Below are positions 1 to 8,982 of a stretch of DNA of 35,399 nucleotides, piece by piece. Numbering within the stretch: position 1 is the stretch's first letter; the number at the start of each line of letters is the position of its first letter. Below the pieces are notes generated by a model, which saw only the letters and a list, made by a program, of their open reading frames with translations, searched no databases and was not told where the DNA came from. A program made the position numbers and the translations under genes. The DNA comes from Ramlibacter sp. (GTDB taxonomy: Bacteria; Pseudomonadota; Gammaproteobacteria; Burkholderiales; Burkholderiaceae_C): assembly GCA_028292245.1 (NCBI GenBank), contig JAQGMS010000019.1, positions 1 to 35,399 of the forward strand. The letters are read 5' to 3'.

Positions 1-31
1 GCCGCGCAGGCCAGCACACTGAATCGGTTGA

Positions 32-2536
32 TCACTTTGAAACTGCGGGTGGAGTCATCTTTTCGCTCAGGGCCAGCGGCACCACGCCCCAGATCTCGGT
101 GGCGTACTCCTGGATCGTGCGGTCCGACGAGAACATGCCCATGCCCGCCACGTTCAACACGCAGCGGCGCGTCCAGTCGGTCGGGTCGCGGTAGCAGTCG
201 TCGACCCTTTCCTGCGTCGCCACGTAATCGGCGTAGTCGGCCATCAGCAGGTAGTGGTCGGCGTCGAGCAGGGTGCGCACGATGTCCGCATAGCGGCCCG
301 GCTCGTCGGGCGAGAAGGCGCCGTCGGCCAACCGGTCGATCGCGTACTTGAGGTCAAAGTTGCCCTCGTAATAGCTGCGCGGCGCGTAGCCCTTGGCGCG
401 CAGCGCCTGCACTTCCTCCGTGCGGTTGCCGAAGATGAAGATGTTGTCCAGCCCGACCTGCTCGGCGATCTCGATGTTGGCGCCGTCCCAGGTGCCGATG
501 GTCAGCGCGCCGTTCAACGCGAACTTCATGTTGCCGGTGCCCGAGGCTTCGGTGCCGGCGGTGGAAATCTGCTCGGACAAATCGGCGGCGGGGATCACGA
601 TCTCGGCCAGCGAAACCCGGTAGTCGGGCAGGAACACCACCTTCAGGCGGTCGCCCACCTTCTTGTCCGCGTTGATGACGCGCGCGACGTCGTTGATCAG
701 GCAGATGATCAGCTTGGCCATGTGGTAGGCCGATGCCGCCTTGCCGCCGAAGATGACGGTGCGCGGCACCCAGTTGGCCTGGGGCTTGTCCAGGATGCGG
801 TGGTAGCGCGTGATGACGTGCAGCACGTTCAGCAGTTGGCGCTTGTACTCGTGCATGCGCTTGACCTGCACGTCGAACAGGCTTTGCGGATCGATCTTCG
901 GCCCTTCCAATTGGTCGGTGATGTACTTGACCAGCCGCTGCTTGTTCTGCTGCTTGGCCAGGCGGAACGCGTTGCGGAACTCCGCCTCCTCGGCCAGCGG
1001 CCGCAATTGCGCCAGCTGGTCCAGGTGCAGGCGCCAGGTCGGGCCGATGCGGCTGTCGATCAGTGCCGCCAGCGGCGGGTTGGCCTGGCCCAGCCAGCGC
1101 CGCGGCGTGATGCCGTTGGTCTTGTTGCAGAAGCGCTCCGGGTACAGCTTGGCGAAGTCCGCGAAGATGGTTTCCACGATCAGCTCGCTGTGCAGCTTTG
1201 ACACGCCGTTGACCTTGTGGCTGGCCAGCACCGACAGGTAGGCCATCCGCACGCGCCGTTCACCGCCCTCCTGGATCAGCGAAACGCGCCCGAGCAGGCC
1301 CGGGTCGTCGGGGAACTTGGCGTGCACGCTGGCCAGGAAGCGCGCGTTGATGTCGAAGATGATGCGCAGGTGGCGCGGCAGCAGGCGCCCCATCATCTCC
1401 ACCGGCCAGGTTTCCAGTGCCTCGGCCATCAGCGTGTGGTTGGTGTACGAGAAGATCCGCGTGCACAGCGACCAGGCGCGGTCCCAGGGCAGCCGGTGCT
1501 CGTCCAGCAGCAGGCGCATCAGCTCGGGGACGGCCAGCGCCGGGTGTGTGTCATTCAGGTGGATCGCCACCTTGTCGGCCAGCGCGTCGAAACTGCCGTG
1601 CTTCTTCAGGTAGCGGCGCAGGATGTCCTGGACCGACGCGCTGACGAAGAAATACTCCTGCCGCAGCCGCAGTTCCTTGCCGTGCTCGGTGCTGTCCTCG
1701 GGGTACAACACGCGCGAGACGTTTTCGGAATGGTTCTTGGCCTCCACCGCGCCCATGTAGTCGCCGCGGTTGAAGGCTTCGAGGTTGATGGCCTTGCTGG
1801 CGCGCGCGGCCCACAGCCGCATCGTGGCCACACTGTCCAGGCCGAAGCCGGGAACGCCGTTGTCGTAGGCCACCGCGATCACTTCCTCGGTGTCCCACCA
1901 GTGCACTACGTCGTTTTCGTCCGAGATCAACTGGCCGCCGAAGCGCACCGGGTAGCAAAGCTCGGGGCGCATGAACTCCCAGGGGTTGCCGGCCACCAGC
2001 CAGTAGTCGGGCTCTTCGATCTGCCGCCCATTGACGATCCGCTGGCTGAACATGCCGTACTCGTAGCGGATGCCGTAGCCCATGCCAGGCAGGCCGATGG
2101 TGGCGATCGAATCCATGAAGCAGGCGGCCAGCCGGCCCAGGCCGCCGTTGCCCAGCGCCGGGTCGGGCTCCTCCTCGATCAGCGCGTCGAAGTCGGCGCC
2201 CAGTTGCGTGCAAGCCTGCTTGACGGTGTCGTACAGGTCGGTGGCCAGCAGCGCGTTCACCAGCGCGCGGCCGGTGAGGTATTCCATCGAGAGGTAGTAG
2301 ACGCGCTTGGCGTTGTGCTCGCGGGACTGCTGCAGCGTTTCGCGCCAGCGCTTGACGATGCGGTCGCGCACGGCGTGGAAGACGGCGAACATCCAGTCGC
2401 GCCGCGTCGCCGACTCCGGGTCCTTGCCCACCGAATAGATCAGCCGTTCCACGATCGAATGGCGCAGCGCCTCCACCGTGTTGGTGGGGGCTTCGTCGTC
2501 GGCGAATAGATGTTGGTTCACGGTAGCGATTTTCAT
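32..2536 (-). CDS. glgP: Glycogen/maltodextrin phosphorylase
   Basis: Cytoplasmic PLP-dependent phosphorylase (GT35) that releases glucose-1-phosphate from the non-reducing ends of alpha-1,4-glucans. The 834-residue length matches the family. The PLP-lysine signature EASGTGNMKFALNG is present, with the Schiff-base lysine near residue 671, and the N-terminal stretch with YYLSMEYLTGRAL and the GNGGLGRLAACF motif is intact. The start at 2536 ([10 protein letters not shown]) is preferred over an upstream in-frame start because it gives a 4-nt ATGA overlap with the glgA stop, as at other junctions of this operon; the upstream extension is low-complexity and lies inside glgA. Last gene of the six-gene glycogen operon. 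No terminator is visible in the 31 bases left before the window edge. Family and role are certain; substrate preference (glycogen or maltodextrin) cannot be read from sequence. Confidence 0.97.
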   Translation of the reverse strand: MKIATVNQHLFADDEAPTNTVEALRHSIVERLIYSVGKDPESATRRDWMFAVFHAVRDRIVKRWRETLQQSREHNAKRVYYLSMEYLTGRALVNALLATDLYDTVKQACTQLGADFDALIEEEPDPALGNGGLGRLAACFMDSIATIGLPGMGYGIRYEYGMFSQRIVNGRQIEEPDYWLVAGNPWEFMRPELCYPVRFGGQLISDENDVVHWWDTEEVIAVAYDNGVPGFGLDSVATMRLWAARASKAINLEAFNRGDYMGAVEAKNHSENVSRVLYPEDSTEHGKELRLRQEYFFVSASVQDILRRYLKKHGSFDALADKVAIHLNDTHPALAVPELMRLLLDEHRLPWDRAWSLCTRIFSYTNHTLMAEALETWPVEMMGRLLPRHLRIIFDINARFLASVHAKFPDDPGLLGRVSLIQEGGERRVRMAYLSVLASHKVNGVSKLHSELIVETIFADFAKLYPERFCNKTNGITPRRWLGQANPPLAALIDSRIGPTWRLHLDQLAQLRPLAEEAEFRNAFRLAKQQNKQRLVKYITDQLEGPKIDPQSLFDVQVKRMHEYKRQLLNVLHVITRYHRILDKPQANWVPRTVIFGGKAASAYHMAKLIICLINDVARVINADKKVGDRLKVVFLPDYRVSLAEIVIPAADLSEQISTAGTEASGTGNMKFALNGALTIGTWDGANIEIAEQVGLDNIFIFGNRTEEVQALRAKGYAPRSYYEGNFDLKYAIDRLADGAFSPDEPGRYADIVRTLLDADHYLLMADYADYVATQERVDDCYRDPTDWTRRCVLNVAGMGMFSSDRTIQEYATEIWGVVPLALSEKMTPPAVSK

Positions 2537-4026
2537 GCAATCCGGTCCGTTTGCGGGATCAGCGAACGATACAACGCGGCGTACTGGCCGGCGGCTTCGC
2601 GCCAGTCGAAGCGTTGCCCCATCGCCGTTCGCTGGACTTTCTTCCACGCGCCGGGCAGCGCATGCAAGTCGAATGCCCGCCGCAGGGCGGCCCGCAGGCC
2701 CTGGGTGCTGAACTCATCGAAAACGAAGCCGGTGGCAGTCCCGGCTTCGAGGTTTTCAGGGGTTGTGTCCACAACCGTGTCGGCCAACCCGCCGACGCGG
2801 TGTACCAGCGGCAGGGCGCCGTAACGCAGCCCATACAACTGGGTCAGCCCGCAGGGCTCGAACCGCGAGGGCACCAGGAGCACGTCCGCTCCCGCCATGA
2901 TGCCGTGAGCCAGGCACTCGTTGTAGCCGACCTGCACCGCGATCTGTCCCGGGTGCTTGGCCGCCGCGCGCACGAAGGCCTGCTCCAGCGGCGCATCGCC
3001 GGCGCCCAGCACGGCCAGTTGCGCGCCCGCGCGCACCAGTTCGTCGGCCACCGCCTCGATCAGGTGCAGGCCCTTCTGTTCGGTGAGGCGGCTGACGACG
3101 CCGAACACCATCGCGTCGGGGCGCTCCTGCAGGCCGATCTTGCGCTGCAGGTCTGCCTTCGCCGTGACCTTTTCTTCCAGCGATTCCACGTCGTACGGAT
3201 GCACCAGTGCGTCATCGCGCGAAGGGCTCCACACCGCGTAGTCCACGCCGTTGAGGATGCCGGACACCACATTGGAGCGGGCGCGCAGCAAGCCGTCCAG
3301 GCCGCAGCCCTGTTCGGCCGCCATGATCTCACGCGCGTAGGCCGGGCTGACGGTGGTGATGCGGTCGGCCGCTTGCAAGCCGGCCTTCATGAACGACACC
3401 TGCCCCCAGAACTCGATGCCGTCGATGCCGAACAGGTAGTCGGGCAGGCCCAGTTGCGGGAACAGCGTGCGCGGAAAGATGCCCTGGTACGCCAGGTTGT
3501 GGATGGTGAACACGCTGGCCGCGCGCGGCGGGCCGGGCATCGCCATCTGGCGCAGGTACAGCGGCGCCAGGCCGGTGTGCCAGTCGTGGCAATGCACGAT
3601 GTCGGGCTGCCAGTAAGCGTCCAGGCCATGGCCGAGGCAGGCGGCCGCCCAGCCGAGCAATGCAAAGCGGATGCCGTTGTCGCCCTGGGTGTCGGCGTAG
3701 GGATTGCCCGGCCGGTTGAACAAGGCCGGCGCGTCCAGCACATAGGCAGCCAGCTCGCTGCCGGGCAAGGTGGCGGGGCGCAGCATGGGCGCTTGCGCCG
3801 GCAGCGCGGACAGCTCGGGGCCGCGCCGCGCCGGCAGCGCCAACGGCTCGGCCTGCTTCAGGTGGCTGGGGCCGACGCCGTCGCGAATGGCCGGAAAGCC
3901 CGGCAGCAGCACCCGCACGTCGCAGCCGGCGTCACGCAGCGCCGGTGGCAGCGCGCCGCTGACGTCGCCGAGGCCGCCCGTCTTGAGCAGGGGGAAGATT
4001 TCGGTGCAGACGTAGAGGACTTTCAT
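2533..4026 (-). CDS. glgA: Glycogen synthase (ADP-glucose dependent)
   Basis: Transfers glucose from ADP-glucose to the growing alpha-1,4-glucan (GT5, GT-B fold). The 497-residue length is typical. The N-terminal ADP-glucose binding motif KTGGLGDV lies at residues 15-22 (lysine 15), and the C-terminal nucleotide-binding/catalytic stretch [18 protein letters not shown] is present. The start overlaps the glgC stop as ATGA and the stop overlaps the glgP start as ATGA, so translation of the three genes is probably coupled. It uses the product of GlgC and supplies linear chains to GlgB. Confidence 0.97.
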   Translation of the reverse strand: MKVLYVCTEIFPLLKTGGLGDVSGALPPALRDAGCDVRVLLPGFPAIRDGVGPSHLKQAEPLALPARRGPELSALPAQAPMLRPATLPGSELAAYVLDAPALFNRPGNPYADTQGDNGIRFALLGWAAACLGHGLDAYWQPDIVHCHDWHTGLAPLYLRQMAMPGPPRAASVFTIHNLAYQGIFPRTLFPQLGLPDYLFGIDGIEFWGQVSFMKAGLQAADRITTVSPAYAREIMAAEQGCGLDGLLRARSNVVSGILNGVDYAVWSPSRDDALVHPYDVESLEEKVTAKADLQRKIGLQERPDAMVFGVVSRLTEQKGLHLIEAVADELVRAGAQLAVLGAGDAPLEQAFVRAAAKHPGQIAVQVGYNECLAHGIMAGADVLLVPSRFEPCGLTQLYGLRYGALPLVHRVGGLADTVVDTTPENLEAGTATGFVFDEFSTQGLRAALRRAFDLHALPGAWKKVQRTAMGQRFDWREAAGQYAALYRSLIPQTDRIA

Positions 4027-5306
4027 GCGGCGCCCGTGGCGGGCTGGGTTTCCAGGGCCTGCAGCATGTCACGGGTCACGAGCACGACGCCCTGCGCGGT
4101 GCGGTGGAAGCGCCGCGCATCCTCGACGGCGTCCACGCCGATGTGCATTCCGGGCGGAATCTGGCAGCCCTTGTCGACCACCACGCGGCGCAGCACGCAG
4201 CGCTTGCCGACGTCCACTTGCGGCAGCAGCACCGACTCTTCCACCGCCGCGTACGAATGCACGTGCACGCTGGAAAACAGCACCGAGCGGCGCACCCGCG
4301 CGCCGGAAATGATGCAGCCGCCCGATACCAGCGAGTCCACCGCATGGCCGCGCCGCGCGTTGTCGTCGTGCACGAACTTGGCCGGCGGCAATTGCTCCTG
4401 GTAGGTCCAGATCGGCCATTCCTCGTCGTACATGTCCAGCTCGGGCAGCGGGTCGGTGAGGTCCAGGTTGGCTTGCCAATAAGCGTCCACCGTGCCGACG
4501 TCGCGCCAGTAGGCGACGGCTTCCTGCGTGCTGCGCACGCACGACAGGTCGAACGGGTGCGCCCTGGCGTCGCCCAGCGCCACCATCGCGGGAATCAGGT
4601 CCTTGCCGAAGTCGTGGTGAGAAGCCGGATTGGCGGCGTCCTGCTTCATCGCCTCATACAGGTAGTCGGCGTCGAACACGTACACGCCCATGCTGGCGAG
4701 CGCGCGATCCGGCTTGCCGGGCATGGAGGGCGGCTCGGCCGGCTTTTCCAGGAACTGCAGGATGTTGCGTTGCGCGTCGATGTGCATCACGCCGAAGGCG
4801 GTGGCTTCCGAGATCGGCACCTCGATGCAAGCCACGGTGCAGCGCGCGTCCATCGTCACATGGTCGGCGATCATCCTGGCGTAGTCCATCTTGTAGACGT
4901 GATCGCCGGCCAGCACCAGGATGTACTTGGGGTTGTGGGCCAGCAGGATGTCCAGGTTCTGGTACACCGCGTCGGCGGTGCCGCGGTACCAGGATTCCTC
5001 GTCCATGCGCTGCTGCGCCGGCAGCAGGTCGATGAATTCGTTGAATTCGTTGCGCAGGAACGACCAGCCGCGCTGCAAATGGCGCAGCAGGCTGTGCGAC
5101 TTGTATTGCGTGACCACGCCGATGCGGCGCACGCCCGAGTTCAGGCAGTTGGAAAGCGCGAAATCGACGATGCGGAACTTGCCGCCGAAATACACGGCCG
5201 GCTTCGCGCGCCGGTCCGTGAGGTGCGCGAGGCGCGACCCGCGGCCACCGGCCAGGACCAGGGCGATGGTCCTGCGGGCGAGCTGAAGTGGATTTTGAGT
5301 TTCCAT
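4023..5306 (-). CDS. glgC: Glucose-1-phosphate adenylyltransferase
   Basis: Makes ADP-glucose from ATP and glucose-1-phosphate, the committed and usually allosterically controlled step of bacterial glycogen synthesis. The protein has 427 residues, close to the E. coli enzyme. It shows the nucleotidyltransferase motif LAGGRGSRL (about residues 18-26), the [16 protein letters not shown] segment (about 34-49) whose lysines contribute to effector and catalytic function in the family, and [12 protein letters not shown]. The C-terminal part is the left-handed beta-helix domain. It is separated from malQ by 50 bp, the only real gap in the operon, so it could have its own translation signal or an internal promoter, although none is obvious. 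Its stop overlaps the glgA start. Confidence 0.97.
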   Translation of the reverse strand: METQNPLQLARRTIALVLAGGRGSRLAHLTDRRAKPAVYFGGKFRIVDFALSNCLNSGVRRIGVVTQYKSHSLLRHLQRGWSFLRNEFNEFIDLLPAQQRMDEESWYRGTADAVYQNLDILLAHNPKYILVLAGDHVYKMDYARMIADHVTMDARCTVACIEVPISEATAFGVMHIDAQRNILQFLEKPAEPPSMPGKPDRALASMGVYVFDADYLYEAMKQDAANPASHHDFGKDLIPAMVALGDARAHPFDLSCVRSTQEAVAYWRDVGTVDAYWQANLDLTDPLPELDMYDEEWPIWTYQEQLPPAKFVHDDNARRGHAVDSLVSGGCIISGARVRRSVLFSSVHVHSYAAVEESVLLPQVDVGKRCVLRRVVVDKGCQIPPGMHIGVDAVEDARRFHRTAQGVVLVTRDMLQALETQPATGAA

Positions 5307-5356
5307 GGTCGGTCATTCTGATGCGATTGAGGCTCTACAGGGGGACTGGGCGCCAC

Positions 5357-6862
5357 TCATCGACATCGCCCGTGCGCTTTCGTGATGGAAGCCAGCTCGA
5401 CAGCAGGCGTCTCCCCCACCTGCCACCACTCGAACCGCCATTCCCAGCAGCCAACGCCACGGCCGGGCACGTTCATCCGGTGGTTGCCGTCCAGGCCCAG
5501 CACGTCCTGGAAGGGATAGACCACCGTGTTGGCCACCGATTGCGAAAGCGCCCGGATCGCGGCCCAGTGGATCGCCTGGTCCACCTGCGGCCCCAGGTAG
5601 CGGCGCGCAGCTTCCTGTTCGCGCGCGCCCAAGCCGTACCACCAGCCCAGCGTCGTGTCGTTGTCGTGGGTGCCGGTGTAGGCCACCGTGCGCGGCACGT
5701 AGTTGTGGGGCAAGTAGGGGTTGGCGGATGTGTCGCCGAAAGCGAACTGCAGGACGCGCATGCCGGGAAAGCCGCAGGCCTCGCGCAGTTGCGTCACGGC
5801 CGGGGTGATCACGCCCAGGTCTTCCGCGATCAGCGCCAGCGGGCCGAGCTGCGTGCGCAGCGCGTCGAAGAAGGCGGCGCCCGGCCCCGGCAACCACTTG
5901 CCGTTGACCGCGTGCTCCTCATCGGCCGGCACTTCCCAATAGGCCTCGAAGCCGCGAAAGTGATCGAGCCGCACCGCATCGAAGCAGCGCATCAGGTGCG
6001 CCAGCCGCCTGTTCCACCACGCATAGCCGTCGGCCTGCATCGCCGGCCAGTCGTACAGCGGGTTGCCCCAGCGCTGGCCGGTGGCGCTGAAGTAATCGGG
6101 CGGCACACCGGCGACGACGGTGGGTTCGCCGCCGTGGTCCAGCAGGTACTGCTCGGCGTTGGCCCAGACGTCGGCCGAATGGTGCGCGACGAAGATCGGC
6201 GCATCGCCCACCATCTGCACACCCCGCGAGTGCGCGTACGCGCGCAGCCGCGACCACTGCCGCATGAACTGCCATTGCACGAAGCACCAGAAGCCGACCT
6301 CGCCCGCAGCCTCTTCGCGCAGGCGCCGCAACGCCGCCTTCTCGCGCCACGCGAACTCGGCCGGCCAGCGGTTCCACGGCGTGCCATGGCGTTCATCCAG
6401 CGTCATGAAGAACGCGTAGTCGTCGAGCCAGTCCTGTTGCGCGTGTCGGAACTCTTCGAAGTCCCCGCGGTCCGCGGCGTTCGCGCCCCGGTTGAATCCG
6501 GCCCACGCTTCGCGCAGCATGGCCATGCGCGCGGGCGCGACGCTCGCGTAGTCGACCCGGCTGCGCTCGAAGTCGGTTGCCGGCATCGACTGCAGCCAGC
6601 CGCGCTCGGCGAGTTGGTTCAAGTCCACCAGCAAGGGGCTGCCGGCAAAAGTCGAAACGCTTTGGTAGGGGGAGTTGCCGGGGCCGACCGGGTTGAGCGG
6701 CAGCACCTGCCAGATCGACTGGCCGGCCGTCACCAGCCAATCGACGAAGTGATGGGCCTGCGCGCCCAAGTCGCCGCAGCCATGCGGCCCGGGCAGCGAT
6801 GTGGGATGCAACAGCACGCCGCTGCGGCGTGTGTCGAACAGGGTGGGCGTGGCCGCCGTCAT
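5357..6862 (-). CDS. malQ: 4-alpha-glucanotransferase (amylomaltase)
   Basis: Disproportionating enzyme (GH77) that transfers 1,4-glucan segments between maltodextrins, recycling the short chains left by GlgP and GlgX. The protein has 501 residues, with the N-terminal RRSGVLLHPTSLPGPHG motif, the nucleophile region DAVRLDHFRGFEAYWEVPA, the acid/base region LIAEDLGVI and the TGTHDNDTTLGWW region, all typical. The chosen start MTAATPTLF overlaps the glgX stop as ATGA; the long in-frame extension upstream is alanine/arginine-rich and lies inside glgX. Member of the glg operon between glgX and glgC. Confidence 0.96.
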   Translation of the reverse strand: MTAATPTLFDTRRSGVLLHPTSLPGPHGCGDLGAQAHHFVDWLVTAGQSIWQVLPLNPVGPGNSPYQSVSTFAGSPLLVDLNQLAERGWLQSMPATDFERSRVDYASVAPARMAMLREAWAGFNRGANAADRGDFEEFRHAQQDWLDDYAFFMTLDERHGTPWNRWPAEFAWREKAALRRLREEAAGEVGFWCFVQWQFMRQWSRLRAYAHSRGVQMVGDAPIFVAHHSADVWANAEQYLLDHGGEPTVVAGVPPDYFSATGQRWGNPLYDWPAMQADGYAWWNRRLAHLMRCFDAVRLDHFRGFEAYWEVPADEEHAVNGKWLPGPGAAFFDALRTQLGPLALIAEDLGVITPAVTQLREACGFPGMRVLQFAFGDTSANPYLPHNYVPRTVAYTGTHDNDTTLGWWYGLGAREQEAARRYLGPQVDQAIHWAAIRALSQSVANTVVYPFQDVLGLDGNHRMNVPGRGVGCWEWRFEWWQVGETPAVELASITKAHGRCR

Positions 6863-8982
6863 GGGGCGATGTCCTGCACCAGCACGCAGATGGCCGGGCC
6901 CGCGAGTTCGTAGCGCTCGCTCTGCGCGCGCTGCTCGCCCCACTCCGACGTGGACGTGTCCAGGGCAACGCGCCAGGCTCCGTCGGGCAGCACGAACGGA
7001 AGCACCGACGCGCCGGGATGCAGCAGCACCATCACGCGCTCGCGCGCCGGCGCGGGGCCTTCGCCCACTTCGATCACATAGGCGAAGCTGCGCTCCCAGG
7101 GGTTGTTCCAGTCCTGGTCCCACATCGCCACACCGTCGGGACGCAGCCACGCGATGTCGCCGCCGGGCGTGTAGGGATGGCCGGCCTCGTGGTACGGATG
7201 GCCCTCGAACCAGCGCGGGTGGCGGAATGCCGGATAGCGCTTGCGCAACGCGGCCAGTGCGAAAGTGAGCGATGCGAGCGCGTCATCGGCGTTCGGCCAA
7301 TCGAGCCAGCTCGTCGCGTTGTCCTGGCAATACCCGTTGTTGTTGCCCTGCTGGCTGTTGCCGATCTCGTCACCCGCCAGCAATTGCGGAGTGCCCTGCG
7401 CGAGGAACAGCGTGGCCAGCAGCGCGCGGCGCCAGGCGGCGCGTTGCTTCAGCACGGCCGGCAACTGGCTCGGCCCCTCGACGCCGGCATTGGCGCTGTG
7501 GTTGTCGCCGTGGCCGTCGCGGTTGTTTTCGCCGTTGGCTTCGTTGTGGCGATAGCGGTAGGCGGTGACGTCGGCGAGCGTGAAGCCGTCGTGCGCCGTG
7601 ATCAGGTTGACGCTTGCCAGCGGGCTGCGGCCATCGTCGGCGAACAGGTCGTCCGAGCCGGTCATGCGCCGCGCCATTTGCCCTGGCGTGCATTCGTGCC
7701 CCAGCCAGTACATGCGGACGATGTCGCGAAAGCGGTCGTTCCATTCCTGCCAGCCCTGCGCGAACGCGCCGAGCTGGTAGCCGCCGGGCGCGACGTCCCA
7801 GGGTTCGGCGATGCGCTTGACCCGCGCCAGCACCGGGTCTTGCGCCATCGCCGTGAGCAGCGCCGCGCCGCGGTTGAACTGGTGATGCAGCGCCGGGTCC
7901 CGGCCCAGTGTGGCGGCCAGGTCGAACCGGAAGCCATCGACGCCGAAGGCCTGCACCCACCAGCGCAGGCTGTCCAGCACCAGTTGCACCATCCGCTGCT
8001 CGCCGGCATTGATCGCGTTGCCGGTGCCGGTGAAATTGAGGTATTGGCCGTCGCCGCCGAGCGCATAGCTGCTGGCGTTGTCCAGGCCGCGCCAGCTGAG
8101 GGTGGGGCCGCCGGCGCCGCCTTCGGCCGTGTGGTTGTAGACCACATCCAGCACCACCTCGATGCCGTGGCGATGCAACTGGTCGACCATCACGCGGAAT
8201 TCGTCGCGCACGGCCTGCGCATCGGCCGGCGCCAACGCGTAGCCCGGTTCGGGCACGAAGAAGCCCAGCGTGTTGTAGCCCCAGTAATTGGTCAGGCCCA
8301 GCTCCAGCAAGTGCTTCTCGTCGACGTGCAAATGAACCGGCAACAGGCACAGCGTGGTGATGCCCACCTTCTTGTAGTGGACCAGCATCGGCTCGCTGGC
8401 CAGCGCGGCATAGGTGCCGCGGATGGGTTCCGGCACGCCGGGATGCAGGCGGGTCAGGCCCCTGACGTGCGCCTCGTAGATCACGGTGTGCTCGGGCGCG
8501 ACGAGCGGCGGGGGTGCGATGGCCGCGCCGGTCGCCAGTTCGCGCTTGAGGTCGATCACGCGCGCTTTCGGCATGCGTGCGGCGTTGTCTTGCGGATCGG
8601 GCGTTTCGTTCCCCGATGCATCGCGCACGAAAGTCACTTCGTTGGAAAGCTTGGCCACGCTGCCCACCAGCTCGCGGGCATGGGGGTCGATCAGCAGCTT
8701 GGCGGGGTTGAAGCGATGCCCGGCACCGGGATTCCAGGGCCCTTCGGCGCGCAGGCCGTACAGCTGCCCCACTTGCAGGCCCGGCAGGAAGCCATGCCAG
8801 ACGCCGTCGCTGGATCCCCAGAGCGCAACGCGTTCCTCCTCGCCCTTCGCATCGAACAGGCACCAGTGCATCGCCGTGGCATGACGCGAAAAGACGGCAA
8901 GGTTCACGCCTTCCTGTCCCTCCCACGTCATGGGTGTGGCTCCCATCGGCCAGGGCTGGCCCCGCAGACAGGCGTGGGTCAT
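6859..8982 (-). CDS. glgX: Glycogen debranching enzyme (GH13)
   Basis: Hydrolyses alpha-1,6 branches, preferring short limit-dextrin branches left by GlgP. The protein has 707 residues: an N-terminal CBM48/E-set domain (EGVNLAVFSRHATAMHWCLFD), a GH13 barrel with VVYNHTAEGG, the nucleophile motif DGFRFDLAATLGRD, the acid/base region RIAEPWD, and VNLITAHDGFTLADV. The start MTHACLRGQPWP overlaps the glgB stop as ATGA. The GNNNGYCQDN and LLAGDEIGNSQQGNNN stretches are typical of GlgX/isoamylase-type debranching enzymes. It sits directly downstream of glgB. Confidence 0.96.
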   Translation of the reverse strand: MTHACLRGQPWPMGATPMTWEGQEGVNLAVFSRHATAMHWCLFDAKGEEERVALWGSSDGVWHGFLPGLQVGQLYGLRAEGPWNPGAGHRFNPAKLLIDPHARELVGSVAKLSNEVTFVRDASGNETPDPQDNAARMPKARVIDLKRELATGAAIAPPPLVAPEHTVIYEAHVRGLTRLHPGVPEPIRGTYAALASEPMLVHYKKVGITTLCLLPVHLHVDEKHLLELGLTNYWGYNTLGFFVPEPGYALAPADAQAVRDEFRVMVDQLHRHGIEVVLDVVYNHTAEGGAGGPTLSWRGLDNASSYALGGDGQYLNFTGTGNAINAGEQRMVQLVLDSLRWWVQAFGVDGFRFDLAATLGRDPALHHQFNRGAALLTAMAQDPVLARVKRIAEPWDVAPGGYQLGAFAQGWQEWNDRFRDIVRMYWLGHECTPGQMARRMTGSDDLFADDGRSPLASVNLITAHDGFTLADVTAYRYRHNEANGENNRDGHGDNHSANAGVEGPSQLPAVLKQRAAWRRALLATLFLAQGTPQLLAGDEIGNSQQGNNNGYCQDNATSWLDWPNADDALASLTFALAALRKRYPAFRHPRWFEGHPYHEAGHPYTPGGDIAWLRPDGVAMWDQDWNNPWERSFAYVIEVGEGPAPARERVMVLLHPGASVLPFVLPDGAWRVALDTSTSEWGEQRAQSERYELAGPAICVLVQDIAP